The translations under genes were made by a program, and so were the position numbers. From JADMJV01 sp964649085 (GTDB taxonomy: Bacteria; Vulcanimicrobiota; Xenobia; Xenobiales; JADMJV01): a stretch of 64,000 bases of DNA. Below the pieces are notes generated by a model, which saw only the letters and a program-made list of their open reading frames with translations, was not told the DNA's origin and did no database searches. The stretch lies in NCBI GenBank assembly GCA_964649085.1, contig CAZYPN010000023.1:36121-100120 (forward strand), in the 5' to 3' direction. The number at the start of each line of letters is the position of its first letter. Within the stretch, counting starts at the first letter, position 1. This document shows positions 1 through 8,520 of this stretch, piece after piece.

Positions 1-1
1 C

Positions 2-940
2 GAAGCCATCCGCGCCGCGCTTCGTCAGGAAATGCTCGAGGATCCCTCGGTGGTTTTGCTCGGCCAGGATATCGCCGAGTTTGGCGGGGCCTTCAAGGTG
101 ACCCAGGGCCTGCTGGACGAGTTTGGCGATCGCCGGGTTTTCGACACACCCATCAGCGAGTCGGCCATGATCGGTGCGGCTATCGGGGCTTCGATGGTTG
201 GCCTGAAGCCGGTGGTGGAAATGCAGTTTCTCGATTTTCTTGCCTGTGGTTACAACCAGTTGGTCAACTTTGCCGGCAAGATGCGCTATCGCTGGGGTCA
301 GGGGGCCTCTCTGGTGGTTCGCGGCCCCTGTGGGGCCGGAGTCAGCGGCAGTGCCTTTCATTCCCAAAGTCCGGAATCGACGTATCTCTGTGTGCCGGGC
401 ATCAAGGTGGTCTATCCCAGCACGGCCGAAGATGCTTATGGCCTTCTGCGCAGTTCGATTCAGGATCCCGATCCGGTGCTGTTCCTGGAGCATAAGTTCC
501 TCTACCGAAGAGTGAAGGGCCAGCTTCCCGATGTCGCTCTGCCGCTGGGCCGGGCGCGTCGCTGCCGCCCGGGCCAGCGACTGGTGGTGATTACCTACGG
601 AGCAGCTGTGCACCAGGCCCTCGAGGTGGCCGAGCAGTTCGGCGATGCCCTCGAGGTGATCGACCTGCGCACCCTGCAGCCGCTGGATGAGGCGATGGTC
701 TTTGAGTCGGTCAAGCGCTTGGGCAAGGTGGTTCTCTTTCACGAAGCTCAGAAAACCTTGGGATTTGGAGCGGAACTCTCGGCCCGAATCAGCGAGCATC
801 TCTTTGAATACCTTGATGGACCCCTGGTCCGGGTTGCCGCTCCCGATTCGCCCATTCCATTTAGCCCCACTTTGGAGAAGGCTTTTCTGCCCGGGGTTGA
901 GGACTTGCAGCGTGCCTGTCAGGACTTGCTGGCCTACTGA
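2..940 (+). CDS. 2-oxoacid dehydrogenase E1 component, beta subunit (5' partial)
   Basis: The reading frame is already open at base 2, upstream of the first Met at 32, so the true start lies outside the window. The protein matches the transketolase-like beta subunit of pyruvate or branched-chain 2-oxoacid dehydrogenase. It has the N-terminal GQDIAEFGGAFKVTQGL segment, the PISESAMIGAAIGASM stretch with the conserved glutamate that contacts thiamine diphosphate, and a C-terminal half ending in LVRVAAPDSPIPFSPTLEKA. Such subunits pair with an alpha subunit to decarboxylate 2-oxoacids for an E2 acyltransferase, so the alpha gene is expected just upstream. Substrate (pyruvate, branched-chain or acetoin) cannot be decided here. 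The stop overlaps the convergent gene by 7 bp. Confidence 0.9.
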   Translation, partial: EAIRAALRQEMLEDPSVVLLGQDIAEFGGAFKVTQGLLDEFGDRRVFDTPISESAMIGAAIGASMVGLKPVVEMQFLDFLACGYNQLVNFAGKMRYRWGQGASLVVRGPCGAGVSGSAFHSQSPESTYLCVPGIKVVYPSTAEDAYGLLRSSIQDPDPVLFLEHKFLYRRVKGQLPDVALPLGRARRCRPGQRLVVITYGAAVHQALEVAEQFGDALEVIDLRTLQPLDEAMVFESVKRLGKVVLFHEAQKTLGFGAELSARISEHLFEYLDGPLVRVAAPDSPIPFSPTLEKAFLPGVEDLQRACQDLLAY

Positions 941-1353
941 ACCCTGAGCATCCACAGGGCTAGCAGGCCCCGCAGGCTCCACCCCAGGGTGCGCAGCCAG
1001 TTGCTGCGCACCAACCATTGCAGGCTGGGAAGATGACGCTCACGCGACAGTCGCGAGTGCAAAGGGACTTGAATCAGGCCGGTGCTGAGCCAGAGTAGAG
1101 CCACGATGAGCATACCCAACCGAGTGAAGCCCCCCGGGCAGTGGACACTGAGCCAGGATGCGCACAGCAGTTCGACCAACATCAGAGGGGCGACCAGCGG
1201 AGCGATCCGTTGTCCGTGCCACTCCAGGCTTTCCTGAAAACGTTCGGGCGGCAGTCGCTCGAACATCGGGTAGTGGCAGCATTGAATGCACCAGATCAGC
1301 CCCATGAGGTTGAGACTGCAGAAGGCCTGAACCAGAAGGATTGCATCCGTCAT
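934..1353 (-). CDS. Small integral membrane protein, unknown function
   Basis: A 139-residue hydrophobic protein with about four predicted membrane segments (roughly residues 5-25, 50-70, 78-96 and 118-136). The N-terminal pattern LMGLIWCIQCCHYPMFERL resembles a widespread family of short four-helix membrane proteins with an L-x-W-x-x-Q-x-x-H-Y-P-x-F signature; its function is unknown to me. It begins 4 bp after the end of the preceding membrane-protein gene on the same strand, so the two are probably co-transcribed. Its 3' end overlaps the convergent E1-beta gene by 7 bp. No catalytic motif is visible. Confidence 0.65.
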   Translation of the reverse strand: MTDAILLVQAFCSLNLMGLIWCIQCCHYPMFERLPPERFQESLEWHGQRIAPLVAPLMLVELLCASWLSVHCPGGFTRLGMLIVALLWLSTGLIQVPLHSRLSRERHLPSLQWLVRSNWLRTLGWSLRGLLALWMLRVQ

Positions 1354-1356
1354 GGT

Positions 1357-2373
1357 TCAGTCGGATGGCGGCCAGAACCATAATTCTGGACGTCCAATGT
1401 TGCAGTGAACCGCTCTACTGAGCAGGCTCCCCATCAGTGTCGAGGTGACCAGAGCGGTTCGTGCCAGATTCCAGGGGTGCCAATTGCCAGCCGTAGCGGT
1501 GGCCCGGATGCTTCGGCTGGGAACGGGGTGGAAGATGCGTTCGATCCAGGGAGAGCGATGGGGGTCCTCCTCCTGCAGGCGTTCCATCCAGTCTTGCCAG
1601 GCCTGAGGCACGGGCGACTGACGGTCTGCCGAGAGGACGCCGGCGCGGGAGAGACTCGGCAGCAGCAGTAGCCCGACAAAGCTTCCCAGGGTTGAGGCAC
1701 AGACCAGCAGACCCGGATTGCCCCCGGAAGCCTGCAGCGACTGTGCCAGCACCCCCAGATTGAAGGCCAGCGCCAGCCAGCAGCCGGCCGCACGCGCAGC
1801 ACTCTGGCTCAACCAGCGTCGGCGCTGCAGGCCCTGCTCGAGACCTTCGGGGGCGGCATCCGAGAGCCAGAGGGCGGGAATCAGCAGTTGCTCGCGGCCA
1901 GGCCAGGGGAAGCCCGCCAGGCCGCCACTGAAACGTGAATCTGCGGCCGATGCCACCACCCCGAAGGGTTGTCGTATCAGGGCGACTCCCTGCCACTGTA
2001 GGAAGGCCATTTGATACTTCCAGAATGCGCCTACCAGCAGCGCGAACGCCAGCGACGCCAGGCCCTTTCCCATCCCCTGGTACACTTGACTGAGCAGGCC
2101 AAGTGCGGCCGTCCAAAGCCCCAGGTGGAGGATCAGGCTGCGCAGATACAGCAGTGTCCAGCGACCCCAGGTGAGATGAGGCCTCCGAAACATCCGCGGC
2201 AGGAGTTGTCCGCCCAGCAAGTCCAGCGGGAAGGAAGTTGCCGCGTAGAGCAAGCTGAGTTCCCAGAGTTCTAACCTGGCCGCAAGGCCGGTGGACAGGC
2301 CAAGGAGGGCCAACAACACCCACCAACCCACCGAGACGATACCGAGGCGCAGCCTCGCCTGTGCGTAGCTCAC
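1357..2373 (-). CDS. Multi-pass membrane protein, unknown function
   Basis: A 338-residue protein starting at a GTG (2373). The N-terminal half carries four to five hydrophobic segments, then a soluble stretch (about residues 140-195), two more membrane segments (about 195-255) and a cytoplasmic or exposed tail rich in Arg, Trp and Pro. I do not recognise a family. It is followed after 3 bp by another membrane protein on the same strand. There is no Shine-Dalgarno sequence before the GTG; instead TTGACA, 17 bp, TAACCT ends six bases before it, so the message may be leaderless. Confidence 0.65.
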   Translation of the reverse strand: MSYAQARLRLGIVSVGWWVLLALLGLSTGLAARLELWELSLLYAATSFPLDLLGGQLLPRMFRRPHLTWGRWTLLYLRSLILHLGLWTAALGLLSQVYQGMGKGLASLAFALLVGAFWKYQMAFLQWQGVALIRQPFGVVASAADSRFSGGLAGFPWPGREQLLIPALWLSDAAPEGLEQGLQRRRWLSQSAARAAGCWLALAFNLGVLAQSLQASGGNPGLLVCASTLGSFVGLLLLPSLSRAGVLSADRQSPVPQAWQDWMERLQEEDPHRSPWIERIFHPVPSRSIRATATAGNWHPWNLARTALVTSTLMGSLLSRAVHCNIGRPELWFWPPSD

Positions 2374-2379
2374 GCCCCG

Positions 2380-2408
2380 AGGTTAACCCCTTGAGCGGGC
2401 ATTGTCAA
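2380..2408 (-). promoter_or_regulatory. Candidate sigma70-type promoter, leaderless spacing
   Basis: On the minus strand a perfect -35 box TTGACA (2408-2403) is separated by 17 bp from TAACCT (2385-2380), which is followed by six bases (CGGGGC) and then the GTG at 2373. The hexamer keeps only T1, A2 and T6 of the -10 consensus. The spacing would put transcription start at or next to the start codon. It is not experimentally supported. Confidence 0.5.
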
Positions 2409-2420
2409 GGTTTTGTATAG

Positions 2421-3206
2421 CTATTGTCTAGCGTGTTGTCTCAGTTCTCGCAGGCGTTCGATGCGTTGTAGCAGAGGAGGGTGGGTCTTGCTGGCCAGAA
2501 TGGCACGCTGACCATAGCGCAGATACTGCTGGTCGAGCAGTTTTTGCAAGGCCTGCTCCAACCCCTCGGGCTTGTAGCCACAGCGGCTGGCCAGTTCGAG
2601 CCCAAGCCGGTCGGCCTCGCTCTCCTGAGCGCGGCTGAAGGCGGGACGATGCCTTTCGTAGCTTCGGGCCTGGTTCAGTTGTTGGCGGAGTCGGTTGAGT
2701 TCATAGCGTTCTCTCATCAAAGCGGTCTCGCTCTGGTCTTGTCCGTGGCGCTGGCGATGGGCCTGGTAGTCGGCGATGGCCTTCTCCAGCAAGCGGGCCT
2801 GGACATAGTCGGCCTCAACATGCTGGCGCACTCCGTGAATGATTTCATGCGACAGCACTCCGGCCAGCTCGTCGTCGCTGAGCCCCAGATCGAGCAGTCC
2901 GGTGGTGGCAAAAACCATGCCCTCGCCACAACAGGCGGCATTGGGTTCGGCGCTGTCCACCAGTTCAAAGCGCCAGGGAATGGGCCGCCGGGCCTGGGCC
3001 GCCAACTTTTGGCCGATGTGTTCCAATCGGTTCCTTCGTTCATCTGCCTCGAGCAGCACAAACCGTTCCTGGCGCAGCGCCTGGAGAAAGCGGTCCGCAG
3101 CCCGCAGGCTTTCTTCAGAGGGTCGGATCGGTTGGCCCAGGGCGGCCAGGCTAAGCGTGAGGTATCCAAAGGCCACCAGCGGCCAGCGAGCGATGGATGT
3201 TTTCAC
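2421..3206 (-). CDS. M48-family zinc metalloprotease, secreted
   Basis: A zinc endopeptidase of the M48 (HtpX/BepA-like) type. With the GTG at 3206 as start the protein has 261 residues and begins with a signal-like segment (VKTSIARWPLVAFGYLTLSLAALG). The HEIIH zinc motif lies at about residues 120-124, and the third-ligand motif ESEADRLG about 75 residues later. A hydrophilic, possibly coiled helix rich in Gln and Arg lies between them. An upstream in-frame start at 3275 would overlap the start of the divergent gene at 3270 and spoil the signal peptide, so I prefer 3206. Such proteases act in envelope quality control; the substrate is unknown. The short divergent region (3207-3269) is shared with the CoA-transferase gene. 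Confidence 0.85.
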   Translation of the reverse strand: MKTSIARWPLVAFGYLTLSLAALGQPIRPSEESLRAADRFLQALRQERFVLLEADERRNRLEHIGQKLAAQARRPIPWRFELVDSAEPNAACCGEGMVFATTGLLDLGLSDDELAGVLSHEIIHGVRQHVEADYVQARLLEKAIADYQAHRQRHGQDQSETALMRERYELNRLRQQLNQARSYERHRPAFSRAQESEADRLGLELASRCGYKPEGLEQALQKLLDQQYLRYGQRAILASKTHPPLLQRIERLRELRQHARQ

Positions 3207-3257
3207 AAAGCAAGAGTTCACCTGACGGGAATCATTCCCCTGGGAACTGGCCTGTGT

Positions 3258-3263
3258 TAGGCT
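3258..3263 (+). promoter_or_regulatory. Candidate -10 box of a leaderless transcript
   Basis: TAGGCT at 3258-3263 is followed by six bases (GCCCCC) and the ATG at 3270. No Shine-Dalgarno sequence lies before this ATG. No good -35 box is visible at 16-18 bp. The same TANNNT-N6-start arrangement recurs elsewhere in the window. Confidence 0.4.
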
Positions 3264-3269
3264 GCCCCC

Positions 3270-4556
3270 ATGCAAGAGTGGAAACAGAAAGCCCAGTCGC
3301 CAGCCGAAGTGGCCGGGCTGCTAAACAATGGACAGCGTCTTTTCGTACACGGTGCCGCGGCCACCCCAACCCGCCTGCTGCAGGCCATGGTAGAACGGGC
3401 CGATTTGGAGGGGCTGGAGTTGTATCATCTCCACCTGGGCGGAGAGGCACCTTTTGCCGATCCCCCACACCACTTGCGCTTCCATTCGAATTCGTTGTTC
3501 ACGGGCTCGAACATGCGCAAGGCCGTGGCCGAGGGACGGGCCGACTTCTGTCCAACCTTCCTCTCCGACATTCCGCACTTCATTCGCCGGGGTATCGTAG
3601 CGATTGATGTGGCCGTTCTGCGTCTTTCGCCGCCCGACCGTCACGGCATGTGCAGCTTGGGAACCTCGGTCGATGCTGCCCGCGCCGCCGTCGACGTGGC
3701 CGATGTCATTCTGGCCGAGATCAACCCCAATATGCCTCGGACCCACGGTAACACGGTGGTGCCCATCTCGCGTGTGAACGGCTACTACTTCTGTGACGAC
3801 CCCCTGCACGAATCACCTCCGGCTCCGCAGGGGGAGGTGGAGGCTCAAATCGGCCAGATTGTCGCCGACCTGATTCCCGATCGGGCCTGCTTGCAGATGG
3901 GCATCGGAGCGATTCCCGATGCTGTATTGTCGCGCCTCGGAAATAAGTCGGACCTGGGGATTCACACGGAAATGTTTTCTGACGGCATTCTACCTTTGTT
4001 GGAATCGGGAGTGATCAGCAATCGCTATAAGGAAGTTCATCCGGGCAGAACCGTGACGTGTTTTGTCAGTGGAACCCGTCAACTCTATGACTATGTGGAT
4101 GACAACCTGGCCATCGAGTTTCACGGCTGTGACCGTACCAATGACACCTCGTTGATACGCCGGAATCCCTTGACCCACGCCATCAATTCGGCACTGGAAA
4201 TCGACCTCAGCGGACAGGTTTGTGCCGACTCGATAGGAACGAAAATTTTCTCCGGCATCGGTGGGCAGATGGACTTCATTCGCGGAGCCAGCCTGTCGGA
4301 AGGAGGCAAGGCCATCATCGCCCTTCCCTCCACAGCCTCGGGGGGCAAGCTCTCCCGAATCGTGCCGATGTTGAAGCCCGGGGCAGGGGTGGTGACCACC
4401 CGGGGCCATGTCCAGTGGGTGGTGACAGAGTATGGGGCGGTGAACTTGCAGGGTCGTAATTTGCGCCAGCGGGCCGAGGCTTTGATTTCCATTGCCCATC
4501 CGGACTTTCGTTCGTCGCTTTGGGATGAACTGAAGGCGATTCGTCACTTCTGCTAG
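3270..4556 (+). CDS. Acetyl-CoA hydrolase / CoA-transferase family protein
   Basis: A 428-residue member of the acetyl-CoA hydrolase/transferase family (4-hydroxybutyrate CoA-transferase and succinyl-CoA:acetate transferase type). The N-terminal half contains the FVHGAAATPTRLLQAM and TGSNMRKAV segments. The C-terminal half carries MGIGAIPDAVLSRL and GIHTEMFSDG, where E234 matches the family glutamate that forms the enzyme-CoA thioester. IFSGIGGQMDFIRGA and VVTEYGAVNLQG follow. Full length for the family. It transfers CoA between short-chain acids; the exact acceptor cannot be read from sequence. DUF1152 follows 31 bp downstream on the same strand. Confidence 0.88.
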   Translation: MQEWKQKAQSPAEVAGLLNNGQRLFVHGAAATPTRLLQAMVERADLEGLELYHLHLGGEAPFADPPHHLRFHSNSLFTGSNMRKAVAEGRADFCPTFLSDIPHFIRRGIVAIDVAVLRLSPPDRHGMCSLGTSVDAARAAVDVADVILAEINPNMPRTHGNTVVPISRVNGYYFCDDPLHESPPAPQGEVEAQIGQIVADLIPDRACLQMGIGAIPDAVLSRLGNKSDLGIHTEMFSDGILPLLESGVISNRYKEVHPGRTVTCFVSGTRQLYDYVDDNLAIEFHGCDRTNDTSLIRRNPLTHAINSALEIDLSGQVCADSIGTKIFSGIGGQMDFIRGASLSEGGKAIIALPSTASGGKLSRIVPMLKPGAGVVTTRGHVQWVVTEYGAVNLQGRNLRQRAEALISIAHPDFRSSLWDELKAIRHFC

Positions 4557-4587
4557 GAGGCCGCCGGGTCGGCACGAAGCTCAGTGG

Positions 4588-5544
4588 GTGGATCTGGCAA
4601 CTGCACCGCTATTCCAACAACTGGCCGGCGCCCGGCGCATTATGGTCTGTGGATGCGGGGGCGGCCACGACCTCTATACCGGAATCCCGCTGTATCTCTA
4701 CCTGAGAAAACGTGTCGACAAGGTCTATCTCGGCAATATGACGTTTGCCGAGCTGGGTCCCAAGACGGGCCGTCGGTTAACGCCGGCCGTAACGCTCATC
4801 CACGCTGATACACCCGGTTCCGATGACTTTTTTCCCGAGCGAGTGTTAAGCCGCTGGTTTCGTTCTTCTCAGGACCTCGAAGTTCCCGTATTTTGCTTCC
4901 AGCGCACCGGCGTGATTACGCTGATCGAGGCCTGGCAGGCAGTAGTCAAGGAATTGCAACTGGATGCTATTCTGCTGGCTGACGGGGGCACCGACAGTTT
5001 GATGCGCGGCGATGAAGTGGGTCTGGGCACTCCCCAGGAGGACCTGGCCAGCATTGCCGCCGTGCACACGCTTCCGGTAGCAACCAAGATTCTCTGCTGC
5101 CTTGGTTTTGGAGTCGACACCTTTGACCAGGTGTGTCACGCTCAGTTTCTCGAAGCCACCGCCGCCCTGCAGAAGAAAGGCGGGTTTCTGGGAGCCTTCT
5201 CACTGCTGCCACAAATGGAAGAAGTCCGATTGTTTGTCGACGCGGTCGACCACTGTCTGGCCGCCATGCCGGGCGCCCCCAGCGTCGTCTCAAACTCGAT
5301 AGCTTCGGCTGTTGAGGGTCATTTCGGTGACTATCACCGCACCTGGCGCACCAGCGGCAGCAAGCTGTTTATCAGTCCCCTGATGTCCATGTATTGGTGC
5401 TACCAGGTAGACGCCGTGGCCAGGCGCTGCCTCTACTTGAAGGAGTTACTGCAGACGGTGGGTTATCGCGACGTGGACCGGGTGGTAGAAGAGTTCCGCA
5501 AGCAATATCCCCCCATGCGGGGCTGGGAATCCATTCCTTACTAA
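4588..5544 (+). CDS. DUF1152 family protein
   Basis: A 318-residue protein matching DUF1152. It has an N-terminal nucleotide-loop-like IMVCGCGGGHDLYTGIPLY segment, the pair LADGGTDSLMRGDEVGLGTPQED in the middle (acidic and Gly-rich, a likely binding site), and the C-terminal SKLFISPLMSMYWCYQ block. Biochemical function is not known to me. Start is a GTG at 4588; the strong GGAGG upstream (4556-4560) is far from it, so the start is somewhat uncertain. It lies between the CoA-transferase and a secreted protein, all rightward, probably one operon. Confidence 0.75.
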   Translation: MDLATAPLFQQLAGARRIMVCGCGGGHDLYTGIPLYLYLRKRVDKVYLGNMTFAELGPKTGRRLTPAVTLIHADTPGSDDFFPERVLSRWFRSSQDLEVPVFCFQRTGVITLIEAWQAVVKELQLDAILLADGGTDSLMRGDEVGLGTPQEDLASIAAVHTLPVATKILCCLGFGVDTFDQVCHAQFLEATAALQKKGGFLGAFSLLPQMEEVRLFVDAVDHCLAAMPGAPSVVSNSIASAVEGHFGDYHRTWRTSGSKLFISPLMSMYWCYQVDAVARRCLYLKELLQTVGYRDVDRVVEEFRKQYPPMRGWESIPY

Positions 5545-5555
5545 AAGGGGGTCGC

Positions 5556-6329
5556 GTGAAGAAGTATCGCAAGAATGTCTATGACTTTAGCGGTCGGCCC
5601 GGCCAGGCTCTGGCCTGGCTCGAAGAGATCAAGCAGAGCGATAGCTGGGGTTCGACCCGTTCTTGTGGTGGCTGCCTCGTGGCCGCCCTGGGATTTGGCG
5701 GCTGCACTCTGCAGACCATGTCGGGTGGGGGTGGGGGCGGCTTCACACTGCTGACGATGCTGGCTCTAGCGGGCGGGGTCGCAGCTTTCAATTATTATTC
5801 CGACTTCGACACCGAAGACCGTCGCTATCAGGTGCCCACAGAAATCCTGCAGGTTCTTGCTGACCAGCTCGACGAGGGACGCGAGGTAACTTTGCGGGTC
5901 GACTTCCGTGACACAGCCCAGAAGGCCTTTCAAGTGGAACAGGGCCACCAGGGAGACACCAGGGTGAGCATCTTTCTCCAACCCTGGCTCGAGCTGCAGA
6001 TGCGCAGTCGCTTTGGCACCCAGGTGGTGGTCAAAATTCGCCGCGAACAAACCGAGGTGACCACCACCGAGGGGAAAGAAACCAAGGTGGTCAAGCGCTG
6101 CTACGATGTGGCCGAGATGAGCTGTGACAATCCTTCGGCTGCGGCCCGCAATCTGGCCTATGTGGAATTCGAAGTCGACCCCAGCGTGCGCAAACAGGTG
6201 GCGGGCACGAACGGTGGTTCGGTGGCTATCCGCATGGAAGGCCACCAGGACAACGTGCCCCCCACTGCCCAGTTCCGAGGAGAGACTCTGGGGCGACTGC
6301 TGGTTGAGGCGCTGGGCATCACTGGCTAG
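5556..6329 (+). CDS. Membrane-anchored protein with Gly-rich segment, unknown function
   Basis: A 257-residue protein. I choose the GTG at 5556 because AAGGGGG lies just upstream and because earlier in-frame starts would lie inside DUF1152. Residues about 38-80 form a cysteine- and glycine-rich hydrophobic segment (GGCLVAALGFGGCTLQTM, then six Gly, then a membrane helix). The rest is an exterior or cytoplasmic beta-rich domain of about 175 residues with many charged residues. I do not recognise the family. It starts 11 bp after DUF1152 and its stop overlaps the convergent coiled-coil gene by 4 bp. Confidence 0.65.
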   Translation: MKKYRKNVYDFSGRPGQALAWLEEIKQSDSWGSTRSCGGCLVAALGFGGCTLQTMSGGGGGGFTLLTMLALAGGVAAFNYYSDFDTEDRRYQVPTEILQVLADQLDEGREVTLRVDFRDTAQKAFQVEQGHQGDTRVSIFLQPWLELQMRSRFGTQVVVKIRREQTEVTTTEGKETKVVKRCYDVAEMSCDNPSAAARNLAYVEFEVDPSVRKQVAGTNGGSVAIRMEGHQDNVPPTAQFRGETLGRLLVEALGITG

Positions 6330-6706
6330 TTGGGGGGAGACTTCTCCAGCAGCCTCACACGAATTTCCATCAACTGCTGGTGATCTTCGACAACGTTCAG
6401 GCGCCCGCGCACCTCGCGCGTGCTGCGATTGAACTCCGACATTTGTTCCGCCAGTAGTTGTACCACCGACTGAAGATTTTCCAGTTGGACCCCGATTGCG
6501 CCCAGCTTCTGCTCAATGCCCACGAAGCGCTGGTCGATCTCTTCGAAGCGCTGGTCGATTTTTTCGAAGCGCTGGTCGATTTTTTCGAAGCGCTGGTCGA
6601 TTTTTTCGAACCTTTCATCGTGACGCTTGAGGTGCTCCTCGATTTCCTTGAACTTCAAGTCGTGACTGCGCAAGTGCAATTGGATTTCACGAAGTTCGGT
6701 TTGCAT
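6326..6706 (-). CDS. Coiled-coil protein with tandem heptad repeats
   Basis: A 126-residue, entirely helical and highly charged protein. Its core is a run of seven-residue units of the form F-E-K-I-D-Q-R (four near-identical copies followed by diverged ones), which predicts a parallel coiled coil. The flanks are also heptad-like. A GGAGGG ribosome binding site lies 7 bp before the ATG. Similar short proteins with FE.ID.RF repeats occur widely and often as multicopy families; no enzymatic role is expected. The repeats are visible in the DNA as a 21-bp tandem array. Confidence 0.7.
   Translation of the reverse strand: MQTELREIQLHLRSHDLKFKEIEEHLKRHDERFEKIDQRFEKIDQRFEKIDQRFEEIDQRFVGIEQKLGAIGVQLENLQSVVQLLAEQMSEFNRSTREVRGRLNVVEDHQQLMEIRVRLLEKSPPN
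6524..6628. repeat. 21-bp tandem repeat inside the coiled-coil gene
   Basis: The core GAAGCGCTGGTCGAT recurs exactly every 21 bp, at 6524, 6545, 6566 and 6587, with a degraded fifth unit from 6608. Each unit encodes one seven-residue heptad on the minus strand. Copies two to four are nearly identical at DNA level, including synonymous positions, which implies recent expansion or homogenisation. Confidence 0.9.
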
Positions 6707-6879
6707 GGCTGGGCCCTCCGGATATGCGCAGAGACAACTCTCGCTGACTGGAGTTCAAGTCTAGCCTATGCACCTGGAGATGCACAGAGACAGATTCATG
6801 CCGAACTTATTCGTTTTGTTAACGCCCCGGGCGAAGAGCGTCAGAGTCCTGGCGCCGCCTGGTGTCCCCTTGACGAAGT

Positions 6880-7863
6880 CTAGCTCTTGGTGACCACGTG
6901 CTTGCTCATCAAGGTCTCGCCCAACTTTGAGCCCCGCGCGGCTCCCGCCAACTCTCGTGGCAGGGTGAAGACGACGTCCTCTTTGATCACGTCAAGGTCG
7001 GCGAATTCAACCGGATACTGTTTCTCCAACCAGCGCACGACGTCCTGAACGAGGATTTCCGGGGCTGAGGCACCGGCTGTGATGCCGACGTGTTCGACCC
7101 CCTCGAAGAGGCTGGGGTTGAGGTCGCTGGAATCGTTGATCAACTGGCTCTTACAGCCATTGGCGATGGCCACCTCGACCAGCCGGTTGCTATTCGAAGA
7201 GGTGCGCGAGCCAATGACCAGGATGAGGTCACAGCGGGTGGCCATTTCCTTGATGGCCGTCTGGCGGTTGGTGGTGGCGTAACAAATATCGTCGGTGGGC
7301 GGCGCCTCGATGTTGGGGAAACGGCGCTTCAAGGCCAGGATCACCTCGGCCGTGTCGTCTACCGAGAGCGTGGTTTGGGTCAGATAGACCAACTTCTCCA
7401 CCTGGGGTGGGGTCAAGCCTTCGACGTCCGAGGGCGATTCCACCAGAGTGATGGAGTCCGGGGCTTCGCCCATGGTGCCTTCCACTTCGACGTGATTTCG
7501 ATGGCCGATCAGAATAATGTGATAACCTCGCTTGGCGTAGCGGATGGCCTCGAGGTGAACCTTGGTCACCAGCGGACAGGTGGCATCGATGACTTTTAGT
7601 TCTCGCGACTTTGCTTCCTCGCGCACGGCTGGAGATACGCCGTGGGCAGAGAACACCGTCACCGATCCGGCCGGGATTTCCCCCATATCGTCCACAAAAA
7701 TGGCGCCTTTCTTGCGCAGTTCCTGGCAGACGTGGTCATTGTGCACGATCTCGTGGCGCACGTAGACGGGCGGTCCATAGATGTCCAGGCAGATCTCAAC
7801 AACGTCGATGGCGCGATCGACACCGGCACAAAAACCTCGGGGCTTGGCTAAGTAAACTTTCAT
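6880..7863 (-). CDS. ispH: 4-hydroxy-3-methylbut-2-enyl diphosphate reductase
   Basis: IspH (LytB), the last enzyme of the MEP isoprenoid pathway, converts HMBPP to IPP and DMAPP with a [4Fe-4S] cluster. The three cluster cysteines are present: C12 in AKPRGFCAGVDRAI, C96 in DATCPLVTKVH and C194 in DDICYATTNRQ. Substrate-binding residues appear in EIVHN, IGHRNHVEVEGTMGE and the SSNSNRL motif. The 327-residue length is typical. The ATG at 7863 is preceded by GGAG at a 5-7 bp spacing. It is the last gene of a leftward group but is separated by 73 bp from the frameshifted gene upstream. Confidence 0.97.
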   Translation of the reverse strand: MKVYLAKPRGFCAGVDRAIDVVEICLDIYGPPVYVRHEIVHNDHVCQELRKKGAIFVDDMGEIPAGSVTVFSAHGVSPAVREEAKSRELKVIDATCPLVTKVHLEAIRYAKRGYHIILIGHRNHVEVEGTMGEAPDSITLVESPSDVEGLTPPQVEKLVYLTQTTLSVDDTAEVILALKRRFPNIEAPPTDDICYATTNRQTAIKEMATRCDLILVIGSRTSSNSNRLVEVAIANGCKSQLINDSSDLNPSLFEGVEHVGITAGASAPEILVQDVVRWLEKQYPVEFADLDVIKEDVVFTLPRELAGAARGSKLGETLMSKHVVTKS

Positions 7864-7936
7864 GGCGTCTCCTACGCCCTATTCTATTCAAGTCCTTGCC
7901 CGGCTAAACGTCTGCAGCACAGCCTGGACCCGAACT

Positions 7937-8520
7937 TCAATAACCAGACCACTCCCATTGTGGGAGACGATCCGAGATGGACTGACCTGCGTCGCTAAAG
8001 AACAAAGACGGGTAGGTATGCCATTGCACGTCGGCTTCCAGGTCTACTCCAGCGGCCCGAGCTTCCTGGGCGTTAACGAAGGAAACTCGGTCCAGCGGAA
8101 TGGGGCGGCCTTGCGGGTCCATGGATTCGCCGCCCCGCTGGCGATATTCCAACTGACCCCCCAGCAATTGCCCGGTGGTGTTCAGAAGAATCTTGAAGCG
8201 CGGAAAAGGTTGACCAACCCGTACGGCAACCTCTGGGGGTGTCTCGTCGAAATTCGTTGCCAGCTCAGGAAAAAATCCCACGCCTCGATGGCCTCTTCCA
8301 CAGTAAGGAGTCGATGGTTGGCCGCCAGTGCCTCTCGATCCCGTTGACCATTGTGCCAGGAATACCAGGTCTTCAGGTCAGGCGGAATTGGGGTTTGAAG
8401 CCTGCACGCGAGGGCCTGACGGAGCCTCTCCAGGTCGGCCTTTTGGGCTGCTGGCGCGAAGGCAAAGCCGGGCCTGGTTCGCTCGACTTCTGCCAGGTGA
8501 TCTTCGAGCCGTTCATTCAT
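7937..8520 (-). pseudogene. SMI1/KNR4-like protein, frameshifted at a T6 run
   Basis: Translation starts at an ATG (8520) that overlaps the stop of the upstream lipoprotein gene as ATGA, and reads a SMI1/KNR4-like N-terminal half: LACRLQTPIPPDLKTWYSWH-NG, then LTVEEAIEAWDFF. At a run of six T (A6 at 8270-8275 on the plus strand) the frame must move by -1 to continue as PELATNFDETPPEV and on to a stop at 7937, giving about 194 residues. Unshifted, it ends at 8182 after 112 residues. The second half looks coding but lacks an obvious SMI1 C-terminal motif. The shift could be a real mutation, a sequencing deletion, or programmed -1 slippage at T-TTT-TTC. Confidence 0.55.
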
